Source: Vibrio metoecus (GTDB lineage Bacteria > Pseudomonadota > Gammaproteobacteria > Enterobacterales > Vibrionaceae). From it: a stretch of 64,000 nucleotides of DNA. Both the position numbers and the translations under genes were made by a program. The DNA lies in contig NZ_CP035687.1 of assembly GCF_009665255.1 (NCBI RefSeq), positions 806,001 to 870,000 of the forward strand. Direction: 5' to 3'. Below are positions 16,949 to 25,910 of the stretch, piece after piece. Every line of letters begins with the position of its first letter. Position 1 is the stretch's first letter. The notes beneath the pieces are model-generated. The model was not told the origin of the DNA. It did not search any database and saw only the letters and a list, made by a program, of their open reading frames with translations.

Positions 16949-17680
16949 ATGATGAAATCCATTGTTACTCTAATCAGTTTAGTGTTGTGTAGTTTTTGCA
17001 CCTGGGCGCAAACGATCACGGCTGCTCAAGATCCATGGCCACCTTTTGTTATGGATAATCCGCAGCAAAAAGGCCTTTCTGTGGATATTGTAACTGCGGC
17101 ATTTGCGACGCAAGGTTACACGGTGGAGTTCACTATCATGCCTTGGTCACGGGCATTGAATGATGTGAAAGAGGGAAAAATTGATATTTTGCCGGCGACG
17201 TGGTTTACCCAAGAAAGAACCTCATACCTCAATTACTCTGATAACTATCTGACCAACCAAGTGAAGTTTATTAAGAAAGCGGGTGATAGTTTTGAATTTG
17301 CAGGTCTTGCCAGTTTGAACGGTAAGAAAGTCGGGATTGTTCGTGGTTACGGGTATGGTGACGAGTTTATGAATGACCCTTCTTTTTTCCGTCCTGAATC
17401 GACAGACTTAAAACAAAACCTGCAGAAACTGCAAGCGGGCCGTATTGATTTGGCTGTGGAAGATGAGCTAGTCGCAAAATCGATCATCACGGAATCGGGA
17501 ATGAACCTAGCTGATTTCGCTTTTACCAACCAAGCTATTTCTGAAAACCCGCTGCATGTTACTTCCGGTAAAGTAAATCCACGTTCGGAAGAGTTAGTGG
17601 CGGCCTTCAACAAAGGGCTAGCGGAAATCAAAGCCAACGGTACGTTTGATAAATTACTGGCGACTTACGGTATAAAATAA
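16949..17680 (+). CDS. Second orphan periplasmic solute-binding protein (SBP_bac_3 type)
   Basis: 243 residues with a signal peptide ending CTWAQ. The mature start ITAAQDPWPPFVMDNPQQKGLSVDIVTAAFATQGYTVEF and VKEGKIDILPATWFTQER are family-3 features. It begins 19 bases after the chemoreceptor stop with AGGAG upstream, so the three genes form one unit closed by a terminator. It differs clearly from the first binding protein, so the pair may report two ligands. No transporter genes accompany it. Confidence 0.86.
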   Translation: MMKSIVTLISLVLCSFCTWAQTITAAQDPWPPFVMDNPQQKGLSVDIVTAAFATQGYTVEFTIMPWSRALNDVKEGKIDILPATWFTQERTSYLNYSDNYLTNQVKFIKKAGDSFEFAGLASLNGKKVGIVRGYGYGDEFMNDPSFFRPESTDLKQNLQKLQAGRIDLAVEDELVAKSIITESGMNLADFAFTNQAISENPLHVTSGKVNPRSEELVAAFNKGLAEIKANGTFDKLLATYGIK

Positions 17681-17716
17681 ATGGTAACACTGCCTGTTTC
17701 GGCTAGTGAACAATAA

Positions 17717-17745
17717 AAAACTCGCTCAACCTGAGCGAGTTTTTG
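17717..17745 (+). terminator. Rho-independent terminator of the SBP-MCP-SBP unit
   Basis: Stem AACTCGCTCA / TGAGCGAGTT with a short loop, flanked by A and T runs, so it could act in both directions; 37 bases after the stop at 17680. Confidence 0.85.
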
Positions 17746-17935
17746 TTGTCGGCGGCCAAACCGAAAAGGCAGCTATGCCATGGTGAAATGAACAGAATGT
17801 AGGTTAAATCTCACTCACAATAAACTAAGTATAGACCGCATTCGTGAACTTGATATGAATCATGCTGCACTTTCTTATCTTTACCGAATCTCAGGCTGCG
17901 TATGTGCCAAGGACAGCAGTATTCGATCTTGCTAT

Positions 17936-18430
17936 TCAATTAATTACTGGAGAAAGGGCAAACAATGCCAGTGAACTACGTAGCTGATTGAAGTAGAAAT
18001 GCGCTTTTTCAACGTGTTGGTATTCCAGCTGCCACTCGGCACTGCGTTGTGCATAACAAAAGGCATTGAGGTGTAGGAGTAGATGATCACTGATTTGGCA
18101 CAGCGTCGGGTTCAGACGACGCATTAACTCCACTTCTTCAATCGAAAGAAATTGCAGTAACGCATAGGATTGGTTGAGAACATCAAATGCGCGCTGGTAT
18201 TGTCCCATGTTGTTGAGAATTTCTGATTGTGCAATAGCTGCATCACGCAGGCCAGTGAGCATACAGGCCATCTGACAGGGTTTGGTCTCTTCATCATGAG
18301 CAGCGTTTTGAATGTGCAACGGCATAAAGTGCAACACATCGTCCAACAGTTGATGTGCTTCTGGCCAGTGACCTTGTTTGAGCAGCCGCTGTGTATGTAA
18401 GAAAGCATTCCAACACTGTTGTAAATCCAT
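17936..18430 (-). CDS. Hypothetical helical protein behind a Fur-box-like site
   Basis: 164 residues, almost wholly alpha-helical by composition, with leucine/alanine-rich helix pairs (RLLKQGHWPEAHQLLDDVLHFMP, QSEILNNMGQYQRAFDVLNQSYALLQ) that resemble tetratricopeptide-type repeats. No signal peptide or membrane segment. I do not recognise a named family. The start region lies 36 bases from a strong Fur-box-like sequence (18466-18480), so iron-dependent expression is the best clue to its job. Monocistronic. Confidence 0.7.
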   Translation of the reverse strand: MDLQQCWNAFLHTQRLLKQGHWPEAHQLLDDVLHFMPLHIQNAAHDEETKPCQMACMLTGLRDAAIAQSEILNNMGQYQRAFDVLNQSYALLQFLSIEEVELMRRLNPTLCQISDHLLLHLNAFCYAQRSAEWQLEYQHVEKAHFYFNQLRSSLALFALSPVIN

Positions 18431-18465
18431 GACTGATTCTCCCCGCCTAGAAAATTACATTTAAA

Positions 18466-18480
18466 TGCAAATTATTATCA
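18466..18480 (-). promoter_or_regulatory. Fur-box-like operator
   Basis: On the minus strand TGATAATAATTTGCA matches the 7-1-7 Fur box TGATAATnATTATCA at 12 of 14 defined positions. A weaker overlapping copy follows. It lies just upstream of the minus-strand gene starting at 18430. The site is read by eye; binding is inferred. Confidence 0.55.
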
Positions 18481-18630
18481 AATGCAAATCATTCCCGTTT
18501 TGTGTGGGGAGTTTTGGTTAAATTTTATTCGCTCAATCTCTGATCGGGGAGAAATCACTAAAAAGACAATGATTTATCTCTAAACTTGAGCTACATATGA
18601 AGTAAAGAACCTAAGGGAAGGAGTGGAGCC

Positions 18631-20991
18631 ATGGCGATTCAGCATCTGAGTTTTGAGCAGCTCTACCAAGTCGCGAAACTGGAAAAGCTAGAGTGTAAGT
18701 CAACCAAAGAGCTAGCACCGATCGATGAGATCGTTGGGCAAGAACGAGCGCAAAAAGCGGTCGAGTTTGCGATGTCGATCAAAGAGAAGGGATACAACAT
18801 TTACGCTATCGGCCGTAATGGGCTGGGCAAGCGGACCATGATCCTGCGTTATCTCAGCCGCCATCAACATGACGGTAATGAGTTATACGATTGGTGCTAT
18901 GTAGCGAATTTTGAGGATGTTCGTGTCCCCAAAGTGCTGAAACTACCCTGTGGCATTGGGCAAAAATTCCGCCAAGATATCGAAAAGTTGATGACCAAAC
19001 TGGTTACGGCCATTCCATTGGCATTCGACAATGAAATCTACTTCAGTCGTGCAGAAAAACTAAAAAATCAACTCGCACAAAAGCAAGAAAATGAACTGGA
19101 AAGCATTACTCGCACTGCCAAAGAACGTGGTGTGAGTTTAACGATCACCACGCAAGGGGAATACCAGTTTGTCGCGCTCAACGGTGAAGAAATGCACACT
19201 GAAGAGACGTTTGATGCACTGTCTAAGCGCGAGCAGGATCAGTTCAGCAACACGATTGATGAGTTAGAAGTGATCTTGCGCAATATGGTGCGTCATTTGA
19301 CCGAATGGGAAGAGTCGTATAGCGAGAAAATTAAAAAACTTAATGATGAAGTGACCTTGGATGTGATTGCACATTTCATCAAGCAACTAAAGCTGGATTA
19401 TTCCAAGTATCCAGAAATTAAGGCTTATTTAACTGAACTGCAAAAAGATATTGTCGAAAATGTTGAGATTTTCCTCGATGAAGGCGGCGATCAAGGTGAA
19501 CTCGCCAGTGCCTCGTTAGATAAAAAATTGCCGCGTCGCTATAAAGTGAATGTGTTGGTGAGCCGCAACGCGGATGAATTCCCTATCGTGGTTGAAGAGA
19601 GCCCAAACTACCATTCACTGTTTGGCTATATTGAAACGGCGACATACAAAGGCACGGTGTTTACCGATTTTTCTTTAATTCGCCCAGGCAGCTTACATAA
19701 AGCTAATGGCGGCGTGTTGTTGATGGATGCAGTGAAAGTGCTTGAACAACCTTACGTGTGGGATGGTTTGAAGCGCGCATTGCGTTCACGTCACCTCAGT
19801 TTCACGTCATTGGAAAAAGAAGTCACCCTCACTGGCACGGTTTCGCTCGATCCCGAACCCATCCCGTTGGATGTGAAAATTATCCTGTTTGGTGATTACC
19901 GCACTTATGAACTGCTTGCACACTATGATCCAGAATTCAGTGAGCTGTTCAGAGTGACGGCCGATTTTGCTGATGAAATGCTGCGTGATGCCGATTCAGA
20001 ACTGCATTATGCGCGTTTTATTTCCAGCATCGTGCATGATGCCAATATGCTGCATTGCGACCGCAAAGCGATTGCACGCATCATCGAACATAGCTCGCGC
20101 ACTACAGGTGATCAAACTAAGCTTTCTCTGCATTCTGCGCACATTGCTAATTTGCTACGTGAATCCAACTATGTGGCGAAACAAGCCAATGCAAACTTGA
20201 TCCGTCAAAGTCATGTCGAAGAGGCATTGCGTAATCAAGAGTTGCGTGTCAACCGCCTACAACAGAGCATGATGGAAACCTTTGTTAACGGCACCACCTT
20301 GATCCAAACCGAGGGAATGGCGATAGGGCAGGTCAATGCGCTGTCTGTGCTAGCAACCAGCGATCACGCATTTGGCATGCCAAATAGGATCACCGCAACC
20401 ACTTCTTATGGCGATGGTGAAATCATCGATATTGAGCGCAGTGTCGATTTAGGCGGCAGTATTCACTCCAAAGGGGTGATGATCCTGTCTGCTTACCTTA
20501 GTTCCGTTTTTGGTCGCACCGCGCGAGTGCCGCTGACCACCACGATTACTTTTGAGCAATCTTACGGTGGTGTCGATGGCGACAGCGCGAGCATGGCTGA
20601 ATTCTGCGCGATTGTGTCAGCGTTTTCGAAACAGCCGAATCGACAAGATATTGCGATTACAGGGTCAATGAACCAGTTTGGCGAATCTCAACCTATTGGT
20701 GGCTTAAATGAGAAGATTGAAGGCTTTTTCGATGTGTGTACCATCAAAGGACGCAAAGATACGCAAGGGGTGATCATTCCACGTTCGAATACCCACAACT
20801 TGATGCTGCGAGCTGATATTGTGAAAGCAGTAGAAAAAGGGGAATTCCATATTTGGGCGATCGATCATGTTACCGAAGCCATTGAAATTTTCACGGGTAA
20901 GCCTGCGGGTATTGCGACCGATGATGGCAGCTATCCAGTCGATACAGTTTTTGGTTTAGCACAGGCCAAGCTAAACGCTTTACGCAAGTAA
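18631..20991 (+). CDS. Lon-like AAA ATP-dependent protease (AAA_32 / Lon C-terminal domain)
   Basis: Predicted ATP-dependent serine protease of 786 residues. An N-terminal substrate-binding region (about 1-60) is followed by an atypical AAA domain with Walker A GRNGLGKRTM, a long helical insertion (about 130-290), and a second ATPase segment with the Walker B-like GGVLLMDAVKVLEQPYVWDGLKRALRS. The C-terminal proteolytic domain carries the Ser-Lys dyad: S652 in GDSAS and K695 in GGLNEKIEG, spaced 43 residues as in E. coli Lon. This is the YcbZ/LonH-related class, not the housekeeping Lon. Ribosome site GGAAGGAG precedes the ATG. Confidence 0.88.
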   Translation: MAIQHLSFEQLYQVAKLEKLECKSTKELAPIDEIVGQERAQKAVEFAMSIKEKGYNIYAIGRNGLGKRTMILRYLSRHQHDGNELYDWCYVANFEDVRVPKVLKLPCGIGQKFRQDIEKLMTKLVTAIPLAFDNEIYFSRAEKLKNQLAQKQENELESITRTAKERGVSLTITTQGEYQFVALNGEEMHTEETFDALSKREQDQFSNTIDELEVILRNMVRHLTEWEESYSEKIKKLNDEVTLDVIAHFIKQLKLDYSKYPEIKAYLTELQKDIVENVEIFLDEGGDQGELASASLDKKLPRRYKVNVLVSRNADEFPIVVEESPNYHSLFGYIETATYKGTVFTDFSLIRPGSLHKANGGVLLMDAVKVLEQPYVWDGLKRALRSRHLSFTSLEKEVTLTGTVSLDPEPIPLDVKIILFGDYRTYELLAHYDPEFSELFRVTADFADEMLRDADSELHYARFISSIVHDANMLHCDRKAIARIIEHSSRTTGDQTKLSLHSAHIANLLRESNYVAKQANANLIRQSHVEEALRNQELRVNRLQQSMMETFVNGTTLIQTEGMAIGQVNALSVLATSDHAFGMPNRITATTSYGDGEIIDIERSVDLGGSIHSKGVMILSAYLSSVFGRTARVPLTTTITFEQSYGGVDGDSASMAEFCAIVSAFSKQPNRQDIAITGSMNQFGESQPIGGLNEKIEGFFDVCTIKGRKDTQGVIIPRSNTHNLMLRADIVKAVEKGEFHIWAIDHVTEAIEIFTGKPAGIATDDGSYPVDTVFGLAQAKLNALRK

Positions 20992-21010
20992 AATGAGCCT
21001 CTTGAGAAGT

Positions 21011-21036
21011 AAGGCCGCCATTGCGCGGCCTTATTC
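21011..21036 (+). terminator. Probable terminator of the Lon-like gene
   Basis: Stem AAGGCCGC / GCGGCCTT with a 6-base loop, followed by a modest T-rich run, 20 bases after the stop. Confidence 0.65.
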
Positions 21037-21254
21037 ATATTCACTCATAATGTTTAATATTTCTTGTTTTTTGTTGCTTTAGTTAAATTTTTATTATTAA
21101 AGTCGATTTTTTAACATCTAAACTCATTAACTTAATGAAAAATAAAAGCATATAAACTAGACATTTTCTTTTTTGGTATCTAAGATCATCCGTGTTTTTC
21201 TTGGGGATAATCCCATGTGCATGGATGCATTCATGATACTGATAGAGGTTATGC

Positions 21255-22883
21255 ATGCCATTTTCATTGAAAAACTTGTCCATTCGAACACAAGTTTTAT
21301 TACCCGTTTTATTTACTATGGTGGTTTTAGTTATTGCTCTTTGGCTAACTCAAACTAACTTAGTCCGCGAACAACACACCATTTCTGATAACACACATGC
21401 GTTAGTGCGTTATAAAGATACGATTGCCCAAGTCGACGATACCATTTACCCACTGCGAATTAGCGCGGTATACGCGATCTATGATGCTGAACGCCGTAAT
21501 AACTTCGTTGCTGAACTGCGTGATGGTCTAAAAGAGGTGAATTCGGCACTAAGCTCGATGGAGCAAGATGCGCAATTTAGTCGCGATGTTCGTGTTGCCA
21601 AACAGTGCATTGAAAACTATGTAGCGGAATCACAAAAAATGGTGGCGTTGTTTAGTCGACTAGATCAAGGAATGGCCACAACAGAAGAGGCGAATGCTTT
21701 CATTCAAAATTTCCGTGAAACGGGCAACCGTATGATTAATGCAATCAATACGTTGTCTCAAAGAGTGAACCACTATGCGACCACATCGATGGAACAGAGT
21801 GCACAGAGCAATGCGGTAGTGATGCGTAATGCGATGATCACTGTGCTTTCCGTATTAGCTTTGTCTGTGGTGGCTGCATGGTTATTATCTGGACAAATTG
21901 TTGCGCCAATCAATAGTTTGCAATCGGTGATGCGTAAGCTGGCGCATGGCGATCTGTCTGTGAAAGCGGATGATGATGGCGAGAACGAAATTGCTAAACT
22001 CAGCAAAGATGTGAATATCACGGTTCAACAACTTCATACTACGGTAGAGCAACTCACGCGTATCAGTGAAGAGGTCGCCTCTGCCTCTACTGAACTTGCC
22101 GCAGTAATGACTCAAGCAGAATCTAACGCTCAAATGGAGCTGATGGAGATTGAACAAGTTGCTTCTGCTGTGAACGAGTTGGCGAGCACCGCAGATAATG
22201 TAAGTGATAACGCCTCTTCTGCTGATGCAACAGCGCGTGAAGCAGATGCCCTAGCGAAATCAGGTTTAACGATTTTTACTGAGAGTAACCAAGCCAGCGA
22301 ACATATGGCTTTAGCTCTGAATGATGCCGCTCAAGTTGTCCTGCGCTTAAAAGAGCAATCTGAGCAAATCAGCAATGTGATTGAAGTGATCCGTGGGGTT
22401 TCTGATCAAACCAACCTGCTTGCACTGAATGCGGCGATTGAAGCGGCTAGAGCGGGGGAATCTGGACGTGGTTTTGCTGTGGTAGCGGATGAAGTCCGTA
22501 TGCTGGCAGCTCGCACTCAGGAGTCAACCAAAGAGATTCAAGCCATTATTGAAGAGCTGCAAGCACAATCGAATACGGCAAATGACAGCATGCAATTGAG
22601 CTTGGATATGTTAGCACAAAATAAAGCGCTGACCGCGAAAGCGAATGATGCACTGGTTGGTATTACTGAATCGGTTTCTGATATTAACGATAGCAATGCC
22701 CAAGTCGCGACAGCGGCTGAGCAACAGTCTCACGTAACACAAGATATCAACCGTAACGTTTCGAACATGTCGACACTGGTACATCAAAACGTAACCGGTA
22801 TCAGCCAAAGCGCGAGTGCAAGTAATGAACTCTCGCATCTTGCTGAGAAACAAAAAGCTCAATTGGCATTCTTCAAGCTATAA
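21255..22883 (+). CDS. Methyl-accepting chemotaxis protein with helical-bundle sensor
   Basis: Chemoreceptor of 542 residues. N-terminal helix about 12-30, a periplasmic all-helical domain (about 31-185) rich in charged coiled-coil stretches and resembling four-helix-bundle sensors, second helix about 190-210, HAMP (SGQIVAPINSLQSVMRKLAHGDLSVKA) and a signalling domain with the tip SDQTNLLALNAAIEAARAGESGRGFAVVADEVRMLA. No C-terminal pentapeptide. I recall this as VCA0974. Monocistronic, with a strong terminator. The 218 AT-rich bases before it show no other gene. Confidence 0.9.
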   Translation: MPFSLKNLSIRTQVLLPVLFTMVVLVIALWLTQTNLVREQHTISDNTHALVRYKDTIAQVDDTIYPLRISAVYAIYDAERRNNFVAELRDGLKEVNSALSSMEQDAQFSRDVRVAKQCIENYVAESQKMVALFSRLDQGMATTEEANAFIQNFRETGNRMINAINTLSQRVNHYATTSMEQSAQSNAVVMRNAMITVLSVLALSVVAAWLLSGQIVAPINSLQSVMRKLAHGDLSVKADDDGENEIAKLSKDVNITVQQLHTTVEQLTRISEEVASASTELAAVMTQAESNAQMELMEIEQVASAVNELASTADNVSDNASSADATAREADALAKSGLTIFTESNQASEHMALALNDAAQVVLRLKEQSEQISNVIEVIRGVSDQTNLLALNAAIEAARAGESGRGFAVVADEVRMLAARTQESTKEIQAIIEELQAQSNTANDSMQLSLDMLAQNKALTAKANDALVGITESVSDINDSNAQVATAAEQQSHVTQDINRNVSNMSTLVHQNVTGISQSASASNELSHLAEKQKAQLAFFKL

Positions 22884-22940
22884 GTATTGAGATTTAACCG
22901 TAAACGTATACTAAAGTGATAAAAACTGGCTAAGTGCTTA

Positions 22941-22977
22941 AAAAGCCACAGGATCATGATGATTCTGTGGCTTTTTT
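22941..22977 (+). terminator. Rho-independent terminator of the chemoreceptor gene
   Basis: Stem AAAAGCCACAG / CTGTGGCTTTT enclosing a second short inverted repeat, then a run of six T. Confidence 0.85.
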
Positions 22978-23170
22978 ATAGGTAAGCAGAATAGATAACC
23001 ACCTGTTTATCATAGGGTTAATTCTGTTATTTGATGCTTTCTCTCTATTCTCGGCGTGTTGGAAAATTAAGCTATCTTTCCCTATTTTTTCTCTTTATAT
23101 TGATGAAATAACAAACAAAGTGTGACACAAGTCGCCTAAGTGATGTCAGTGGACAAGGGAAGGAGAAAGT

Positions 23171-24424
23171 ATGGAAAAGAATGAAAGTCTGTTTCAGTGG
23201 GAAAGAGTAAGGCGTTTTAACTTTCCGGTGTGGACGGTGTTAGTCGGCACCCTTTTTGCGCGCACTAGCTTTTTTATGGCTTGGCCTTTTTTAGTGGTGT
23301 TTCTCTATCAAGATTATCACGCGACCGCGACACAAGTGGGCGCTATGTTAGCCACATCGGCATTAGTCGGTTCTTTGACTGGACTCTATTCAGGCTATTT
23401 ATCGGATAAGTTTGGTCGTAAATGGGTTATGGTCAGCGGGGCTTTAATCGCGACGGTTGCCTATACCGGAATTGGCTTATCAGATCAGATTTGGCAATTT
23501 TTCATCATGATTGTATTAACAGGCCTAATGCGGCCAATGATTGAAGCACCAGGAAAAGCGGTAATTGGTGATAATCTGCCGAATGAAAAAGATCGGGAAT
23601 TAGCACTTAATGTTCGCTATTTCTTGCTCAATCTCGGTGGGGCAATTGGTCCATTAATCGGTATAACCCTTGCTTTGGCACACCCTCAAGTGCTGTTTAT
23701 GGTCACAGGTGTGGCTTATTTTCTGTTTGGTTTGTTTTTACTGGCTACCTTGGAACGCAAAGGTCGCTTTCAGAAACCGGATCGCTCACTGCTGCCTAAT
23801 TTTTCTGCCACTTTAAGAGTGATCAGCAAAGACAGTGTGTTCGTTAAAATGATGTTGGCAAACTTCCTGATGATGTTTGTGTATGGGCAGGTGGAATCGT
23901 CATTACCGCAAGTTATTGTTCGTTCAGGTATTGCTGATGCAGCGCAATTGGTTGCTGGGTTAGTTTTGGTCAACACGATGACCATCATCTTATTCCAATT
24001 CCCCACCTTGAAACTGTTGGAAAATGTACCTCTATTTACACGGACCCAGTTGGGAATGGCACTGATGGGGGTTGCTCAAATTGGGTTTATGTTTACACCT
24101 GAAGCGTGGCCTTTAGGTTGGTATTTGGCTTGTTTTGTTCTGAGCATGGGGGAGGTGATTACATTTCCAACGCTGAATGTACAGATAGATCGTTTAGCGC
24201 CGTCTCATTTAAGAGGCTCTTATTTTGGGGCTGCCGCACTGTATTCATTAGGCTTTGCGATTGCTCCTCTGGCCGGAGGCATGATGATTGAGTACTTGAA
24301 TGCTCAATGGTTATATGGATTTTGTTTTGTGTTGTGCTTAGGAATGATAGGACTGTATTGGTTGGCACAACGGGAGCAAGAGCATAGTGCGAAAGAGGTT
24401 TTGCCGAGAGCAATAGGGTGCTAG
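23171..24424 (+). CDS. MFS transporter, MdtH-like
   Basis: Twelve-helix major-facilitator permease of 417 residues. The motif A variant GYLSDKFGRKWVMVSGA lies between helices 2 and 3, and helix 5 has NLGGAIGPLIG, a motif C-like element that suggests a drug:proton antiporter. The overall pattern resembles MdtH/YceL. Ribosome site GGAAGGAGAAAG. Substrate unknown. It stands alone, convergent with the small gene at 24433. Confidence 0.82.
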   Translation: MEKNESLFQWERVRRFNFPVWTVLVGTLFARTSFFMAWPFLVVFLYQDYHATATQVGAMLATSALVGSLTGLYSGYLSDKFGRKWVMVSGALIATVAYTGIGLSDQIWQFFIMIVLTGLMRPMIEAPGKAVIGDNLPNEKDRELALNVRYFLLNLGGAIGPLIGITLALAHPQVLFMVTGVAYFLFGLFLLATLERKGRFQKPDRSLLPNFSATLRVISKDSVFVKMMLANFLMMFVYGQVESSLPQVIVRSGIADAAQLVAGLVLVNTMTIILFQFPTLKLLENVPLFTRTQLGMALMGVAQIGFMFTPEAWPLGWYLACFVLSMGEVITFPTLNVQIDRLAPSHLRGSYFGAAALYSLGFAIAPLAGGMMIEYLNAQWLYGFCFVLCLGMIGLYWLAQREQEHSAKEVLPRAIGC

Positions 24425-24432
24425 GTAAGTGA

Positions 24433-24873
24433 TTATTTTTCGTTGAAATGTTCGGACAACGCAGACCGTCTGATCTGCGTTGCGTTATTGCCCTGATCGT
24501 TCACAGTGTATTCAAACCCTTCACGAATAAACCGTTGAGTGGGATTAGTGGGTTGGATGCGCTTGAGCTGCGGGGAGTTGAATGTTCCTGCTAGCTCATA
24601 AACAAACGTTCCATTTCCGGTTCGAATGGTGATGGCGACACCATCAAATTCGAAAGTCGTGCTGATCAATCGATCATTACGAAACACGCCTTGTTCATTA
24701 AAACGCAGCACTTCGGTTTGATAACTCGGTGCTCCAATCTCAATCCAAGATCCAAAAACGTGTTTAGGATTAACGTAATCTTGGTAGCTCACATACAGCA
24801 GCATGGCAAATGCAACGCCTAAAATGGAGAGTGATGACCAGAATACGGATTTAAATACCAGTTCTTTTGACAT
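24433..24873 (-). CDS. Hypothetical membrane-anchored protein
   Basis: 146 residues: a single N-terminal helix (VFWSSLSILGVAFAMLLYVSYQDYV, about 8-32) followed by a soluble part rich in beta strands, probably exposed to the periplasm. Phrases such as GSWIEIGAPSYQTEVLRFNEQGVFRNDRLISTTFEFDG suggest a lipocalin-like or META-like small beta domain, but I do not recognise a family. Ends eight bases from the convergent MFS gene. Confidence 0.65.
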   Translation of the reverse strand: MSKELVFKSVFWSSLSILGVAFAMLLYVSYQDYVNPKHVFGSWIEIGAPSYQTEVLRFNEQGVFRNDRLISTTFEFDGVAITIRTGNGTFVYELAGTFNSPQLKRIQPTNPTQRFIREGFEYTVNDQGNNATQIRRSALSEHFNEK

Positions 24874-25308
24874 GTGCTCACTTGGCCGAAAAATTCATGA
24901 TGACGATGGATGTCTATTTAGGTCATAGGTAGCGTAAATCACACCTTACTGACGATCCTGATGGCTATAGGATAATAAAAAATCATTGAATAAAGCAGCA
25001 TAATATACGTCAAAAGTCGTAATTTTATGCCCGCGCTTAGATTGGGCTAAGCCACATGTAACCGCAAAAGCCATACGGTAAAAGCGTGATCCTATGTCCA
25101 GATATATTTCGTGTTTGCTGACGAGACTCTTAGATACGGTGAGTGACGTTGTGCAGTTCTGAAAGCGATTCACGATCTTTTGTTATTGATTTTAGTTTAG
25201 TTCATCCATTGGTGACTCTTGTACAAACTCAGGCGATGAGTTACAACTCTCGCTTGGATTTTGCAGTTCATACGCTGCAGTAATGAATACAACAGACAGG
25301 AAGAAAAA
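24874..25308. other. 435-base gap with no convincing gene
   Basis: AT-rich sequence between a minus-strand gene and ppnP. A 75-codon frame on the minus strand (25173-24946) begins with GTG, has no ribosome site and no recognisable family, so I leave it out as a gene. The last part must hold the ppnP promoter. Confidence 0.4.
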
Positions 25309-25596
25309 ATGATTAAGGAAAATGTGTATTTTGATGGCAAAGTAAAGTCACTGGGATTTAGCCAACAAGACGGTGAAAGCACTGTGGGTGTTATGGCGGC
25401 GGGTGAATACACTTTTGGTACTGGTGCACCTGAGCGTATGACCGTTGTGAAAGGGGCGTTGACCATTAAACGTGCCGGTGAAGAAAACTGGACAACCTTC
25501 ACTGCAGGTGAGGCATTTGATGTTGAGGGTAACTCCTCTTTTGATCTCCAGGTGGAAGTTGCAACAGCCTACTTGTGTGAGTTTTTACCTGCTTAA
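25309..25596 (+). CDS. ppnP: Pyrimidine/purine nucleoside phosphorylase
   Basis: Small cytosolic enzyme that splits nucleosides with phosphate to base and ribose 1-phosphate (nucleotide salvage). 95 residues, the family's length (DUF1255/YaiE, cupin fold). Sequence marks: NVYFDGKVKSLGF at the start, then MAAGEYTFGTGAPERMTVVKGALTI and the end LQVEVATAYLCEF. I use the ATG at 25309 with AGGAAG upstream; the frame extends 16 codons further without a ribosome site. Confidence 0.9.
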   Translation: MIKENVYFDGKVKSLGFSQQDGESTVGVMAAGEYTFGTGAPERMTVVKGALTIKRAGEENWTTFTAGEAFDVEGNSSFDLQVEVATAYLCEFLPA

Positions 25597-25626
25597 TAAA
25601 AAAAGCCACACCGCAAAAGGTGTGGC
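25597..25626. terminator. Hairpin terminator after ppnP
   Basis: Perfect 8-bp stem GCCACACC / GGTGTGGC with an A run on its left, so the T tract is on the minus strand. It lies right after the ppnP stop and could also stop transcripts arriving from the pirin gene, 285 bases away. Confidence 0.6.
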
Positions 25627-25910
25627 AAACCATCGATGATCTCTCTATCCATCTAAAAGCAGACTGCATGGGTTCAAACAACGTGATGACTTAGGGGAAT
25701 TTAGTTGGCTAAATTCCCATTTTTAGCACCTGTTGTTTAGGCAAAGTTCTGTTCTTTAAAGTTGGAATTGGCAGTGGATTTCACATGGTTTTCCCAAACG
25801 AGGGAGCTATAAGGCATACGCCCGATCATTTATTCCCATTGAGAGGGAGAGAAAGGGTGTCTGCCGAAATCGGATTTCAGTGTTTTCCATCGAACTCAAT
25901 TGAGCATTGG

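Noticed and set aside
21038..21254. c-di-GMP riboswitch ahead of the chemoreceptor gene at 21255
   Set aside because: I looked for the GEMM-I core sequence and did not find it; only AT-rich sequence is present.
24946..25173. 75-codon minus-strand frame in the gap before ppnP
   Set aside because: Starts with GTG, no ribosome site, no recognisable family; treated as chance.
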